Shown piece by piece: positions 42,597 to 50,871 of a stretch of DNA of 64,000 bases (position 1 is the first letter of the stretch; every line of letters begins with the position of its first letter). The DNA is taken from assembly GCF_018131105.1 (NCBI RefSeq), contig NZ_JAFCJI010000001.1, forward strand, positions 372,001-436,000. Reading direction: 5' to 3'. A program made the position numbers and the translations under genes. This DNA is from Bradyrhizobium manausense. Its GTDB lineage: Bacteria; Pseudomonadota; Alphaproteobacteria; Rhizobiales; Xanthobacteraceae. The notes below the pieces were generated by a model that saw only the letters and a list, made by a program, of their open reading frames with translations, was not told where the DNA came from and ran no database searches.

Positions 42597-43331
42597 ATGC
42601 TCAAGACGCAAGGCGTCGCCACCGTGCAGCGCACACTGGCGATCCTCGACAGCTTCATCGGATCCGGACCGCAAACCCTGGCCGATATCGCCAGGATCAC
42701 GGGCCTGGCGAAGCCGACGGTGATGCGCTCGCTGGTGTCGCTGGACGAAGCGGGCTACGTCGTCCGCCTCAGCGATGGCCGCTACGCGCTAGGCGCCAAG
42801 ACCTTTCAACTCGGCAGCACCTATCGGGCGAATTTCAATCTCGAGCATCATGTGCTGCCGGTGCTTCAGCAACTCAGTCAGCAGACGCTGGAGAGCAGCG
42901 CGTTTCACGTCCGCGAACGCGATCAGCGGCTCTGCCTGTTTCGCGTGGACTCACCGCAACTCGTTCGCGATGTCGCGCGCCCCACGAGCCTCGCGCCGCT
43001 CGATCTGACGTCGACAGGGCACGTGCTGAGCACGGCCAGCTGGAGCGATCACGTTGATGACGGCGCGCAAATCTTTGTCAGTTCCGGAGTCTACGACACC
43101 GTCACGGCCTCGCTTTCCACCGCTGTGTTCGGTCATGAAGGCGCTTTGGTCGGTGCGATGACCGTCAGCGGCCCGATCGAACGCATCCGTCAGGCCGACC
43201 TCAAGGCGCTCGCGTCGCGGCTGACCGATGCGTCGCATCGGCTCTCGCTTGTCTTGGGTGCGCGGCTGCCCCGCGAAGCCGGTAGCTTGCGGATCATCAA
43301 CCTGCCGTCGGCAGAAACCGGCTCGCTCTGA
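42597..43331 (+). CDS. IclR-family transcriptional regulator
   Basis: 244 residues. Winged helix: GVATVQRTLAILDSFIGSGP, LADIARITGLAKPTVMRSLV; sensor domain: LEHHVLPVLQQLSQQTLESS, FHVRERDQRLCLFRVDSP, TSTGHVLSTASW. ATG 42597 follows AGGAG by seven bases; the longer frame from 42552 adds residues without homology. It is divergent from the seven-gene operon, which it probably controls in response to a substrate or intermediate. Confidence 0.87.
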   Translation: MLKTQGVATVQRTLAILDSFIGSGPQTLADIARITGLAKPTVMRSLVSLDEAGYVVRLSDGRYALGAKTFQLGSTYRANFNLEHHVLPVLQQLSQQTLESSAFHVRERDQRLCLFRVDSPQLVRDVARPTSLAPLDLTSTGHVLSTASWSDHVDDGAQIFVSSGVYDTVTASLSTAVFGHEGALVGAMTVSGPIERIRQADLKALASRLTDASHRLSLVLGARLPREAGSLRIINLPSAETGSL

Positions 43332-43485
43332 CCTCGATCGAACGAGCGGACGTGGGCCCAAGGTCGCGTCTTCCAGTGCGTGTCCCCTGTGTGACTGACC
43401 TCACAGCTTCGACGAATGCCGGACTTTATACCTGTGACCACTGGCCGAGAGGGGCAGTCCCTCCCAACGCAAACAGGAGATGGCA

Positions 43486-43674
43486 ATGACCAAATTCAAG
43501 ACGTCTGAAGACGAACGTTCTGCGGTTCTGCTCGATGATGCGGCGCTGGAGAAGGTGGTGGGTGGTTCCGCCGACAATGGCTTCCAGAGCTATCTGGATG
43601 CGCACTCGGTCGGCGGTTGGACGATGCGAGACGTTTTCGCCAGGCCGGTGCTCGGACGCTACACTCCGCAATAA
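43486..43674 (+). CDS. Double-glycine leader peptide, putative exported bacteriocin/RiPP-like precursor
   Basis: 62 residues. ATG 43486 follows AGGAGA by about five bases; an in-frame ATG at 43480 lies within that ribosome site. The N-terminal 27 residues end in LLDDAALEKVVGG, with the canonical double-glycine leader spacing: hydrophobic at -4 (V), -7 (L) and -12 (L), GG at -2/-1. The remaining 35 residues would be the exported part, have no Cys, and are rich in small and aromatic residues. A second GG (HSVGG) would leave an 18-residue product from Trp. An exporter with a C39 peptidase lies 2 kb downstream. Activity is unknown. Confidence 0.75.
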   Translation: MTKFKTSEDERSAVLLDDAALEKVVGGSADNGFQSYLDAHSVGGWTMRDVFARPVLGRYTPQ

Positions 43675-43832
43675 TCCCGGGCCGGGCTGGCCATACTCCG
43701 GAAAACTGCGAAGAGGTCATCCGATGGGGTGACCTTTTTCGATCCACCATCCGGTCACTTTCGCCGACGACGTTCGTGACGCTGCCCGGCCGCAAAGGAC
43801 TGTCCGAACATCCCGACCGGCAACCGACTCCC

Positions 43833-44360
43833 TCAAAGTCGAGAGCGAATGGAACTCAGAATTCCGGTCGTCGTGTCGACGACTTGCAGGGCCTGCTGAG
43901 CCTTGGCCAAGCCGAGAGGCGATCTTGCGCACTGCTCGGGCAACAGGGCGATCTTCTTGCGCTGGCTGGTCAGGATTTTGGTCGACTGCTCGACGGCAAA
44001 TTTCACCACGTCGCGAGTCGGGTCATTCTCACCGACATTGGTCAGCTCTTTCTCGATCGTTATCAGATATTCGAAACTGGACAGCTCTTGAGACATCTCG
44101 ACAAGATTCTGGATCGTGAACTTCACGCAATCCGCGTCGACAGCGGAGATGTCCGGTCGCTTCGAGGTCTGCACCAGGTCGCCCATCAGGTTCGCGAACA
44201 ACGGCCTGAGATCATCGACCTTCTTCAGGTCGGTTGGGCTCAGGACGCCGGCGAGAGACGTATTCGTGGCGACGAGCAATCCGAGGCATGGCCACGCCAG
44301 CCGGGCGATCAAGGTGCGGGCTGTTGCGACGAGCGCGATGCGATCCGCTTGCCAATTCAT
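43833..44360 (-). CDS. Hypothetical secreted/periplasmic protein beside the peptide exporter
   Basis: 175 residues with an N-terminal hydrophobic segment (LAWPCLGLLVATNTSLAG, about residues 21-38) that looks like a signal peptide. The rest is largely helical: VDDLRPLFANLMGDLVQTSK, KFTIQNLVEMSQELSSFEYL, KILTSQRKKIALLPEQCA. Two cysteines (DADC, PEQC) in the mature part could form a disulfide. No family recognised. It lies between the leader peptide and hlyD on the opposite strand, divergent from hlyD. Immunity or accessory function is possible but unsupported. Confidence 0.6.
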   Translation of the reverse strand: MNWQADRIALVATARTLIARLAWPCLGLLVATNTSLAGVLSPTDLKKVDDLRPLFANLMGDLVQTSKRPDISAVDADCVKFTIQNLVEMSQELSSFEYLITIEKELTNVGENDPTRDVVKFAVEQSTKILTSQRKKIALLPEQCARSPLGLAKAQQALQVVDTTTGILSSIRSRL

Positions 44361-44503
44361 CTGATGTGTCCGATGCTCTCCGCCTCGACAGGTTCAATTC
44401 GACTTCGTTGCGAACTTAGCTCCGCTCACAATTTCGCTCAATCCCATTCTCGGCCTCGTCCAAGCGGACGATCGCACCGAAATGTTTTGCGACGGAGTAC
44501 GGT

Positions 44504-45769
44504 GTGACTGAGGGCACTGACAAAATCTTCCGCGCCAGCGCGCTACAGCGTGCGGCCTCGCCGGAGGAGCTTGATCATCTCGTTGCGATCACCAAGCCCG
44601 CGGACTGGATCCTGGCCGTGATCGTGACAATCGCGCTGGTCGCCGCGCTGGTCTGGGGCGTTTACGGCCGGATCCCGTCGCGCGTGTCGGGGCAGGGGAT
44701 TCTGGTCGGCAGCGGTCGTGTCGTCGATGCGGTCTCTGCTGCGGAAGGACGGCTCGCCTCGCTCAGCGTTTCCGTCGGCGACCATGTCGAGCGCGGGCAG
44801 GTGATCGCGCAGATCTCGCAGACCGAGACCGAGCAGAAATACAGCAACGCTTTCGAAACCTACAAGGAGCGTCAGCGCGAGCATGACGACATGGCGGCAA
44901 AAGTCGCGGCGGAACTTGCCGCCAAGGCCGCCAATTTTGACAAGCTCGAAGCGGCCTTCAACAAGGTCATCGAGGCGACGGGCCAGCGCGTGCAGTCTCT
45001 CGATGTCGACGTGAGGAATCTCGAACAGCTGTTGGCGAAGGGCCTGACGACGCGGAAGACGCTCGAGGATCGCCGTCTCGAACTGACGGAGGCGCAGCAG
45101 CGCCGGACGGATTCACAGAACGAAATCCTCAAGCTCCACGCGCAGAAGACCGACCTCGAAACCCAGCGCGAGCATGAGTTGCAGCAGGCCGAGTTCGCCT
45201 CGAACGCTGCGCGCCGAGAGATGCAGGCGCTCGCGGGAACGCTGGGACGCAATTCGCAGGTTCTCAGTCCCATTGCCGGACGTGTGCTGGAGATCAAGAT
45301 ATCGTCAGGCTCGGTTCTCGCCGTGGGCACGCCGGTCGTTCTCATCGAAGACGAGGGCGCCCGTCTCGAAGCGGTGATCTACATCCCGGCGGAGCAGGGC
45401 AAGAGCGTCAAGCCGGGTTATCAGGTGCGCGTCGCCCCCAGCACGGTGAAGCGCGAGGAATTCGGCACCATGATCGGTGTGGTCTCGAGCGTCTCGGAAT
45501 TTCCGGTGACGCCGCAGGGCATGACCGCCGTGCTGCACAATGATCAGCTCGTCAAGGTATTCTCCCATGACGGCGCGCCTTATGCGGTGTCGGTGTCGCT
45601 GGACCAGGACCCGTCGACCGCAAGCGGCTATCGCTGGGCGGTGGGCAAGGGGCCGCAGGTTCATCTCACCAGCGGCACGCTGGCGCAGGCCGAGATCACC
45701 ACGCGAAACAGGCGCCCGATCGATCTCGTTGTTCCCCTGCTGCGGAAGTGGACGGGGATCGATGGATAG
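44504..45769 (+). CDS. NHLM-type HlyD-family secretion adaptor
   Basis: 421-residue membrane-fusion protein linking the inner-membrane exporter to the outer envelope. A cytoplasmic head (SALQRAASPEELDHLVAI) precedes one membrane helix (WILAVIVTIALVAALVWGVYG, about 38-58), a lipoyl half (SGQGILVGSGRVVDAVSAAEG), long coiled coil (about 105-250), the second lipoyl half (LSPIAGRVLEIKISSGSVL) and a beta-barrel. The SPEELDHLV head is what I recall for NHLM bacteriocin adaptors. Start is GTG 44504. It overlaps the peptidase-ABC gene by eight bases. Confidence 0.87.
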   Translation: MTEGTDKIFRASALQRAASPEELDHLVAITKPADWILAVIVTIALVAALVWGVYGRIPSRVSGQGILVGSGRVVDAVSAAEGRLASLSVSVGDHVERGQVIAQISQTETEQKYSNAFETYKERQREHDDMAAKVAAELAAKAANFDKLEAAFNKVIEATGQRVQSLDVDVRNLEQLLAKGLTTRKTLEDRRLELTEAQQRRTDSQNEILKLHAQKTDLETQREHELQQAEFASNAARREMQALAGTLGRNSQVLSPIAGRVLEIKISSGSVLAVGTPVVLIEDEGARLEAVIYIPAEQGKSVKPGYQVRVAPSTVKREEFGTMIGVVSSVSEFPVTPQGMTAVLHNDQLVKVFSHDGAPYAVSVSLDQDPSTASGYRWAVGKGPQVHLTSGTLAQAEITTRNRRPIDLVVPLLRKWTGIDG

Positions 45770-47918
45770 TCCGGCCTCGACCGCAGGAATCAAGCGGACG
45801 CCGACCATTCTGCAAATGGAAGCGGCGGAGTGCGGCGCCGCCTGCCTTGCCATGGTGCTGGCGCATTACGGATCCTGGGTGCCGCTCGAGCGGCTTCGCG
45901 TCGAATGCGGTGTCTCCCGCGACGGCAGCAAGGCCAGCAACGTCGTCCGGGCGGCGAAGCGCTTCGGGCTCTCGGCGAAAGGATTTCGGCTGGACCTTGC
46001 TGCGCTCGGCGCGGCGCCGACGCCGTGCATCATCCACTGGAACTTCAACCATTTCGTCGTCCTGGAAGGCATCAAGGGCAAGTCCGCCTCCATCAACGAT
46101 CCTGCCTTCGGGCGCCGGCAGATCGGCATCGACGAGCTCGACCGGAGCTTCACCGGCGTCGTCCTGACCATGGAGCCGGCACCCGGGTTCACGCCGACCG
46201 GTGGCAAGCCGGCCGGGTTGCGGCTGCTGCTGCGGGAATTGCGCGGCTCAAAAGCGGCGGTCGGTCTGCTGATCCTGCTCAGCCTCGTCATGGTCGTCCC
46301 CGGCCTCGTGGCCGCGAGCTTTTCGAAGATCTTCATCGACGACATCCTGATTCAGCACCTGAACGGATGGTTGCGCCCGCTGCTGGTCGGCATGGCCGCA
46401 ACTGCGCTGATCCGCACCATCCTGACGCTGCTGCAACAGTCGCTGCTGCTGCGGCTGCAGACGAAGCTCTCGGTCGTGATGATCAGCCGCTTTCTCTGGC
46501 GCGTGATGGCACTGCCGATCGAGTTCTTCACCCAGCGCCATGCCGGCGACATCGCGGCGCGGGTCGGAGCCAATGACCAGATTGCGCGCCTGCTCGCCGG
46601 CGGCATTGCCGCCAATGCGCTCAGTCTGACCTCGGTCGTGTTCTTCGCCTTCGCGATGATCGTCTACGATCACTGGCTGGCCCTGGTCTGCATCGGCCTG
46701 TCGCTGTTCAACGTTCTCACCCTGCGGCTGTCGATGCGGCGCAGGGAGGATTTGAGCCGCGGGCTCTCGCTGGAGCGCGGCAAGCTCCTGGGCGCCGTCG
46801 TCAGCATCGTCAGGTCGATCGAGACCATCAAGGCGAGCGGGCTCGAGGACGAAGCCTTTGGGCAATGGTCCGGCATCCAGGCCAAGGTGCTGAACGCCGA
46901 GCGCGATCTGGCGTCCTCGTCGATCCTCCTCGACATGATCCCGACCCTGATCGCCGGCCTGACCATGACCGCGATCCTGATCCTCGGCGGCTTGCGGGTG
47001 ATCGAAGGCTCGCTCACGCTCGGCAGCCTCGTCGCCTTCCAGGCGTTGATGGCGAGTTTTTCCGAACCGGTGGCGACGCTGGTCAATCAGGCCGGCAGCT
47101 TTCAACTGATCAAGGGCGCGCTCGACCGCCTTGAAGACGTCTACAATTATCCGCTCGGTGATCCCGGGCGTGCATCAGACAAGATGTTTCCTGCGAGACT
47201 GGACGGGCGCATCGAGTTCCGGGACGTGCAGTTCGGCTATTCGCTGCTTGAGCCGCCGCTCATTTCCAGCCTCTCGATCACAGTGGCTCCGGGATCGCGC
47301 GTGGCGCTGGTCGGCGCCTCCGGCAGCGGAAAATCCACCCTCGGCCGCCTCGTCTGCGGGCTCTACAAGCCCTGGGCCGGCGAAATCCTGGTTGACGGGA
47401 CGCCGCTCCAGGAGGTCCCGCCCGAGATCCTCGCCAACTCCATCGCCTATGTCGACCAGGACATCTTCCTGTTCGAGGGCACGATCCGCGACAATCTCAC
47501 GCTCTGGGACCGCACCACGGCGGACATCGACCTCACCCGCGCGCTCAAGGACGGCGAGATCCAGGACGATATCGCGATCCGCGCCGGCAATTACGATTCC
47601 TATGTCAACGAGGGCGGGACGAATTTCAGCGGCGGCCAGCGCCAGCGCATCGAGATCGCCCGCGCGCTGGTCGGGCGTCCCTCCATCGTCGTGCTCGACG
47701 AGGCGACCGCGGCGCTCGACCCTGTCACGGAGAAGGCCATCGACGACAATCTGCGCCGTTGCGGATGCACCTGCATCATCATCGCGCATCGTCTCAGCAC
47801 GATCAGGGATTGCGACGAGATCGTCGTGTTGCGGCAGGGCAAGGTCGTCGAGCGCGGCACGCACGAGTCTCTTCTCGCCCTGAACGGCGAATATGCCCGC
47901 CTGGTGTCGCAGGAATGA
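45762..47918 (+). CDS. NHLM-type peptidase C39/ABC exporter (PCAT)
   Basis: 718 residues in three parts. C39 cysteine peptidase (1-140): oxyanion Gln18 and catalytic Cys24 in QMEAAECGAACLAMVLAHYG, His in NHFVVLEG, Asp in INDPAFG; it would cut after a double glycine. Membrane domain (about 160-460). ATPase domain: Walker A GASGSGKST, Q-loop YVDQDIFLFEGTIRDNL, signature FSGGQRQRIEIARAL, Walker B VVLDEATAAL, H-loop AHRLS. ATG 45762 is chosen; the open frame before it lies in hlyD. All peptidase residues are intact, so cleavage and export of the 43486 peptide is expected. Confidence 0.9.
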   Translation: MDSPASTAGIKRTPTILQMEAAECGAACLAMVLAHYGSWVPLERLRVECGVSRDGSKASNVVRAAKRFGLSAKGFRLDLAALGAAPTPCIIHWNFNHFVVLEGIKGKSASINDPAFGRRQIGIDELDRSFTGVVLTMEPAPGFTPTGGKPAGLRLLLRELRGSKAAVGLLILLSLVMVVPGLVAASFSKIFIDDILIQHLNGWLRPLLVGMAATALIRTILTLLQQSLLLRLQTKLSVVMISRFLWRVMALPIEFFTQRHAGDIAARVGANDQIARLLAGGIAANALSLTSVVFFAFAMIVYDHWLALVCIGLSLFNVLTLRLSMRRREDLSRGLSLERGKLLGAVVSIVRSIETIKASGLEDEAFGQWSGIQAKVLNAERDLASSSILLDMIPTLIAGLTMTAILILGGLRVIEGSLTLGSLVAFQALMASFSEPVATLVNQAGSFQLIKGALDRLEDVYNYPLGDPGRASDKMFPARLDGRIEFRDVQFGYSLLEPPLISSLSITVAPGSRVALVGASGSGKSTLGRLVCGLYKPWAGEILVDGTPLQEVPPEILANSIAYVDQDIFLFEGTIRDNLTLWDRTTADIDLTRALKDGEIQDDIAIRAGNYDSYVNEGGTNFSGGQRQRIEIARALVGRPSIVVLDEATAALDPVTEKAIDDNLRRCGCTCIIIAHRLSTIRDCDEIVVLRQGKVVERGTHESLLALNGEYARLVSQE

Positions 47919-50809
47919 CCGATAGCATCGACCATATCGTCTCAGCTGCGGGCCTCGTCGCAGCGGTGGAATCGCCGGGCGAGATCGCGCTCGATGGCCG
48001 CCGGCCGATTCTGCTCGATCACCACGGCCAGGTGCTTGAAATCGTTGCCGGTCACGCGGACGTCTTTGCCATCGATGTCACAGACGGCAAATCCGGCAGC
48101 CGGCATCATCTGTTCCGAATCGCGCGGGGGGATGTCATTCCCGATCTCCCGGGTTATCCTGCGTCATCTCCGGACGGGCTGCGCTTCATTGCGGTCGGCG
48201 CGCAGGACACGCGCGTGTCCGTCGTGGCCAGGACCGATCTGGCGTCCGAACAGGCCCTGCGTTGGATTGAGCGGCTTGCGCGCTTCATCGCAGGACCGGC
48301 GCCGCAGTGGCACCTGGCTGAGTTGTCGGAGGGCGAGGTGGTGCTGGCCGCAGGCGAGCCGCGTCGCGGTCCGATGCGCGGCCTGCTCTGGCTCAATGTC
48401 GAGCGCGGTGCGCTGAGCCTGATCGGGCGAGGCGCGGCTTACGACGCTGGAAGTCCGCCGCTGCCGTTGACGTCAGGCTTATGGGTCGAGGCGGGCGCAG
48501 GTGGATGTGCCGTCGGCGCTGCCGGCGACGCCCCGGCGGGCGATCTGATCTGGCCGGCGATCGATCGGTTTCATCAAAACTTCGTCGCATGCGTTCGGGA
48601 CATGCTTGACCGCGACGCGCAGAATGAGAACGCGCGGCTGGCGAGCCGGAGCGGGCTCGCCGCGACGCAAGCGGTGGAGGCTTTTGACCGCCTCTCCGGC
48701 ATCATCGTGCGGCGCTTCGATCACGAAGCCGTCGATGCGTCCTGGTCCGACAGGCTGGCCGGCGTCTGCCAGATCGTCGGCAACGCGATGCGCGCGCCGA
48801 TCGCGATCAGCAGTCGCGGCGACGGCAGCGCGCAGGATCTTTCCGGCCTTTCCCAGATCGCGCAGACCGCACGTCTGCGGCTGCGCGAGGTCCTGCTTCG
48901 GCAGGACTGGTGGCGACTGGATGCTGGCCCGATGGTCGGCTGGCATGGCGAGGGACGTGATCCAGTCGCACTCGTCTACGAGCCGCGCCGCGGATACATC
49001 ATGGTCGACCCGCTCACGAAGGCGCGCCGGCCGGTTGACCGGGCCATCGCGGCGCAGATCGCCCCGGAAGCGGCCACGTTCTATCCGCCGCTGCCGTCGC
49101 GCGCCCTGAAATTCAGGGACCTCCTGCAATTCTCCCTCCGCCATATCCGCGGTTCCGGGCTGCGCATCGCGCTGTCGGTCGCGATGATCGGGCTGTTGTC
49201 GCTGGTGACGCCGTTCATCACCAATCTGCTGATCAGCTCGATCATCCCGCGCTCGGAGCTGGACCAGCTCGCCTTCTGTGCGCTTGCGCTGATTCTGGCG
49301 GGGCTGTCGGTGGCCGGCGTCCAGCTCATGCAGGGCTTCGTCATGCTGCGGATGGAGGCGACGATCGACTGGCGGTTGCAGTCGGCGATGATCGATCGCC
49401 TGCTCCGCTTGCCGACCGCCATCTTCCGCGAGTACACCGCCGGCGAACTGGTCGACCGCGCCATGGGCATCGATGCCGCACGGCGGGCCCTGACCGGCCA
49501 CGCGCTGCGCGGCGTGATCGCCGGCCTGTTCTGTGTCTTTAGCCTCGGCCTGATGCTCTACTACAGTCCCAAGCTGGCGCTGCTCGCCATTGCGCTGACA
49601 TTGGTTCGGGCCGCGGTCATCATCGGCACCAATCTTGTGCGGTTGAATTTCGAGAGCAAGCACTTCAACCAGCAGGGCAAGGTCAGCGGCTTCGTCCTCC
49701 AGCTCCTCACCGGCGTCGGCAAATTGCGCGTCTCCGCGGCGACGTCGCGTGCGCTCGCCATCTGGTCGAAGCAGTTCGCGACGCAGAAGCAGTACTTCGT
49801 GTCGTCGCAGATGGCGGGCAACGGCCTTGGTGCGTTCGAGACGGCGTTTCCTACCATCGCGACGCTGATCATCTACGCTTACGCAACCTATTCGAGCAGC
49901 GGCTTGCTCACTGACATCGGCACGTTCTTCGCGTTCTTTTCCGCCTTTGGCCAATCCATGGGCTCGGTCGGCTCCTGGGCGGCCGGCGTGAGCGAGGCGC
50001 TCATCGCTATCCCGCCGCTGCTTCGGCTGCGGCCGCTGATCGCGAGCCCGACGGAAATTCCTGATGACCGGAAGCCGCCAGGGGAACTGTCCGGATCGGT
50101 CGAGCTCGCGCGCGTGTCGTTCCGGTATCTCCAGAACGGCCCGCTGGTGCTCGACAACATCTCCCTGAAGATCACGCCTGGCGAATATGTCGCGGTGGTA
50201 GGTCCGTCCGGAAGCGGGAAATCGTCCTTGTTCCGGCTGCTGCTGGGGTTCGAACGCCCGGAATTCGGCGCGGTGTTCTACGACGGCAAGTCGATCGAGA
50301 CGCTGGATGCGAGCGCACTGCGCCGCCAGCTCGGCGTTGTCTTGCAGAACGCCAGGCTCGCCAACGGAAACCTCTACGAGAATATCTGCGGCGGCATCCG
50401 GTTGCCGCTCGACCAGGCCTGGGAGGCCGCACGTCTCGCGGGCATCGCAGACGACATCAAGGCGATGCCGATGGGCATGCTCACCCAGGTGTCCGAGGGT
50501 GTCAGCACGCTTTCCGGCGGGCAGCGCCAGCGCATCATGATTGCGCGGGCGATCGCGCGGCGCCCGCGCATCCTCTTGTTCGACGAGGCGACGAGCTCGC
50601 TGGACAATCAATCACAGGCCATCGTCAGCGACGCACTGGAGAATCTGAACGTCACCCGTATCGTGATCGCGCACCGGCTGAGCACCGTGCAGCGTGCCGA
50701 CCGGATCATCGTGCTGGTCGACGGCAAGATCGTCGAAACAGGGACGTTCGCCGAGCTGAACGCCGCCTCCGGCATGTTCGCCTCGTTCGCGCGGCGCCAG
50801 ATGCTCTGA
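47915..50809 (+). CDS. NHLM-type second ABC transporter with long N-terminal domain
   Basis: 964 residues. The first 410 or so residues are soluble and have no C39 catalytic Cys/His; relatives in NHLM clusters carry such a region of unclear role, partly like a cyclic-nucleotide-binding fold. A membrane domain (about 440-720) and an ATPase domain follow: Walker A GPSGSGKSS, Q-loop VVLQNARLANGNLYENI, signature LSGGQRQRIMIARAI, Walker B ILLFDEATSSLDNQ, H-loop AHRLS. The start overlaps the PCAT stop by four bases. It may form a heterodimer or work beside the PCAT. Confidence 0.87.
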   Translation: MTDSIDHIVSAAGLVAAVESPGEIALDGRRPILLDHHGQVLEIVAGHADVFAIDVTDGKSGSRHHLFRIARGDVIPDLPGYPASSPDGLRFIAVGAQDTRVSVVARTDLASEQALRWIERLARFIAGPAPQWHLAELSEGEVVLAAGEPRRGPMRGLLWLNVERGALSLIGRGAAYDAGSPPLPLTSGLWVEAGAGGCAVGAAGDAPAGDLIWPAIDRFHQNFVACVRDMLDRDAQNENARLASRSGLAATQAVEAFDRLSGIIVRRFDHEAVDASWSDRLAGVCQIVGNAMRAPIAISSRGDGSAQDLSGLSQIAQTARLRLREVLLRQDWWRLDAGPMVGWHGEGRDPVALVYEPRRGYIMVDPLTKARRPVDRAIAAQIAPEAATFYPPLPSRALKFRDLLQFSLRHIRGSGLRIALSVAMIGLLSLVTPFITNLLISSIIPRSELDQLAFCALALILAGLSVAGVQLMQGFVMLRMEATIDWRLQSAMIDRLLRLPTAIFREYTAGELVDRAMGIDAARRALTGHALRGVIAGLFCVFSLGLMLYYSPKLALLAIALTLVRAAVIIGTNLVRLNFESKHFNQQGKVSGFVLQLLTGVGKLRVSAATSRALAIWSKQFATQKQYFVSSQMAGNGLGAFETAFPTIATLIIYAYATYSSSGLLTDIGTFFAFFSAFGQSMGSVGSWAAGVSEALIAIPPLLRLRPLIASPTEIPDDRKPPGELSGSVELARVSFRYLQNGPLVLDNISLKITPGEYVAVVGPSGSGKSSLFRLLLGFERPEFGAVFYDGKSIETLDASALRRQLGVVLQNARLANGNLYENICGGIRLPLDQAWEAARLAGIADDIKAMPMGMLTQVSEGVSTLSGGQRQRIMIARAIARRPRILLFDEATSSLDNQSQAIVSDALENLNVTRIVIAHRLSTVQRADRIIVLVDGKIVETGTFAELNAASGMFASFARRQML

Positions 50810-50871
50810 GCGACGCGGTGCTCACGCGAGCGCCGTGACCGGTTTCACGTTGGCTCCCTGTCGCGGGAGTC

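Noticed and set aside
43567..43674. Lasso-peptide interpretation of the C-terminal part beginning at the second GG, with Asp at ring position 7
   Set aside because: No asparagine-synthase-like cyclase, B1/B2 proteins or typical Thr at the leader penultimate position are present; the C39 exporter explains the GG motif better.
43617..44507. Long plus-strand frame of 296 codons between the leader peptide and hlyD
   Set aside because: It is antisense to the 43833-44360 gene, starts inside the peptide gene and has an Arg/Gln-rich composition typical of shadow frames.
48479..50611. 710-codon minus-strand frame opposite the second ABC exporter
   Set aside because: Composition is Arg/Gln/Asp-rich without any domain, and the plus strand encodes clear ABC motifs throughout; a GC-rich shadow.
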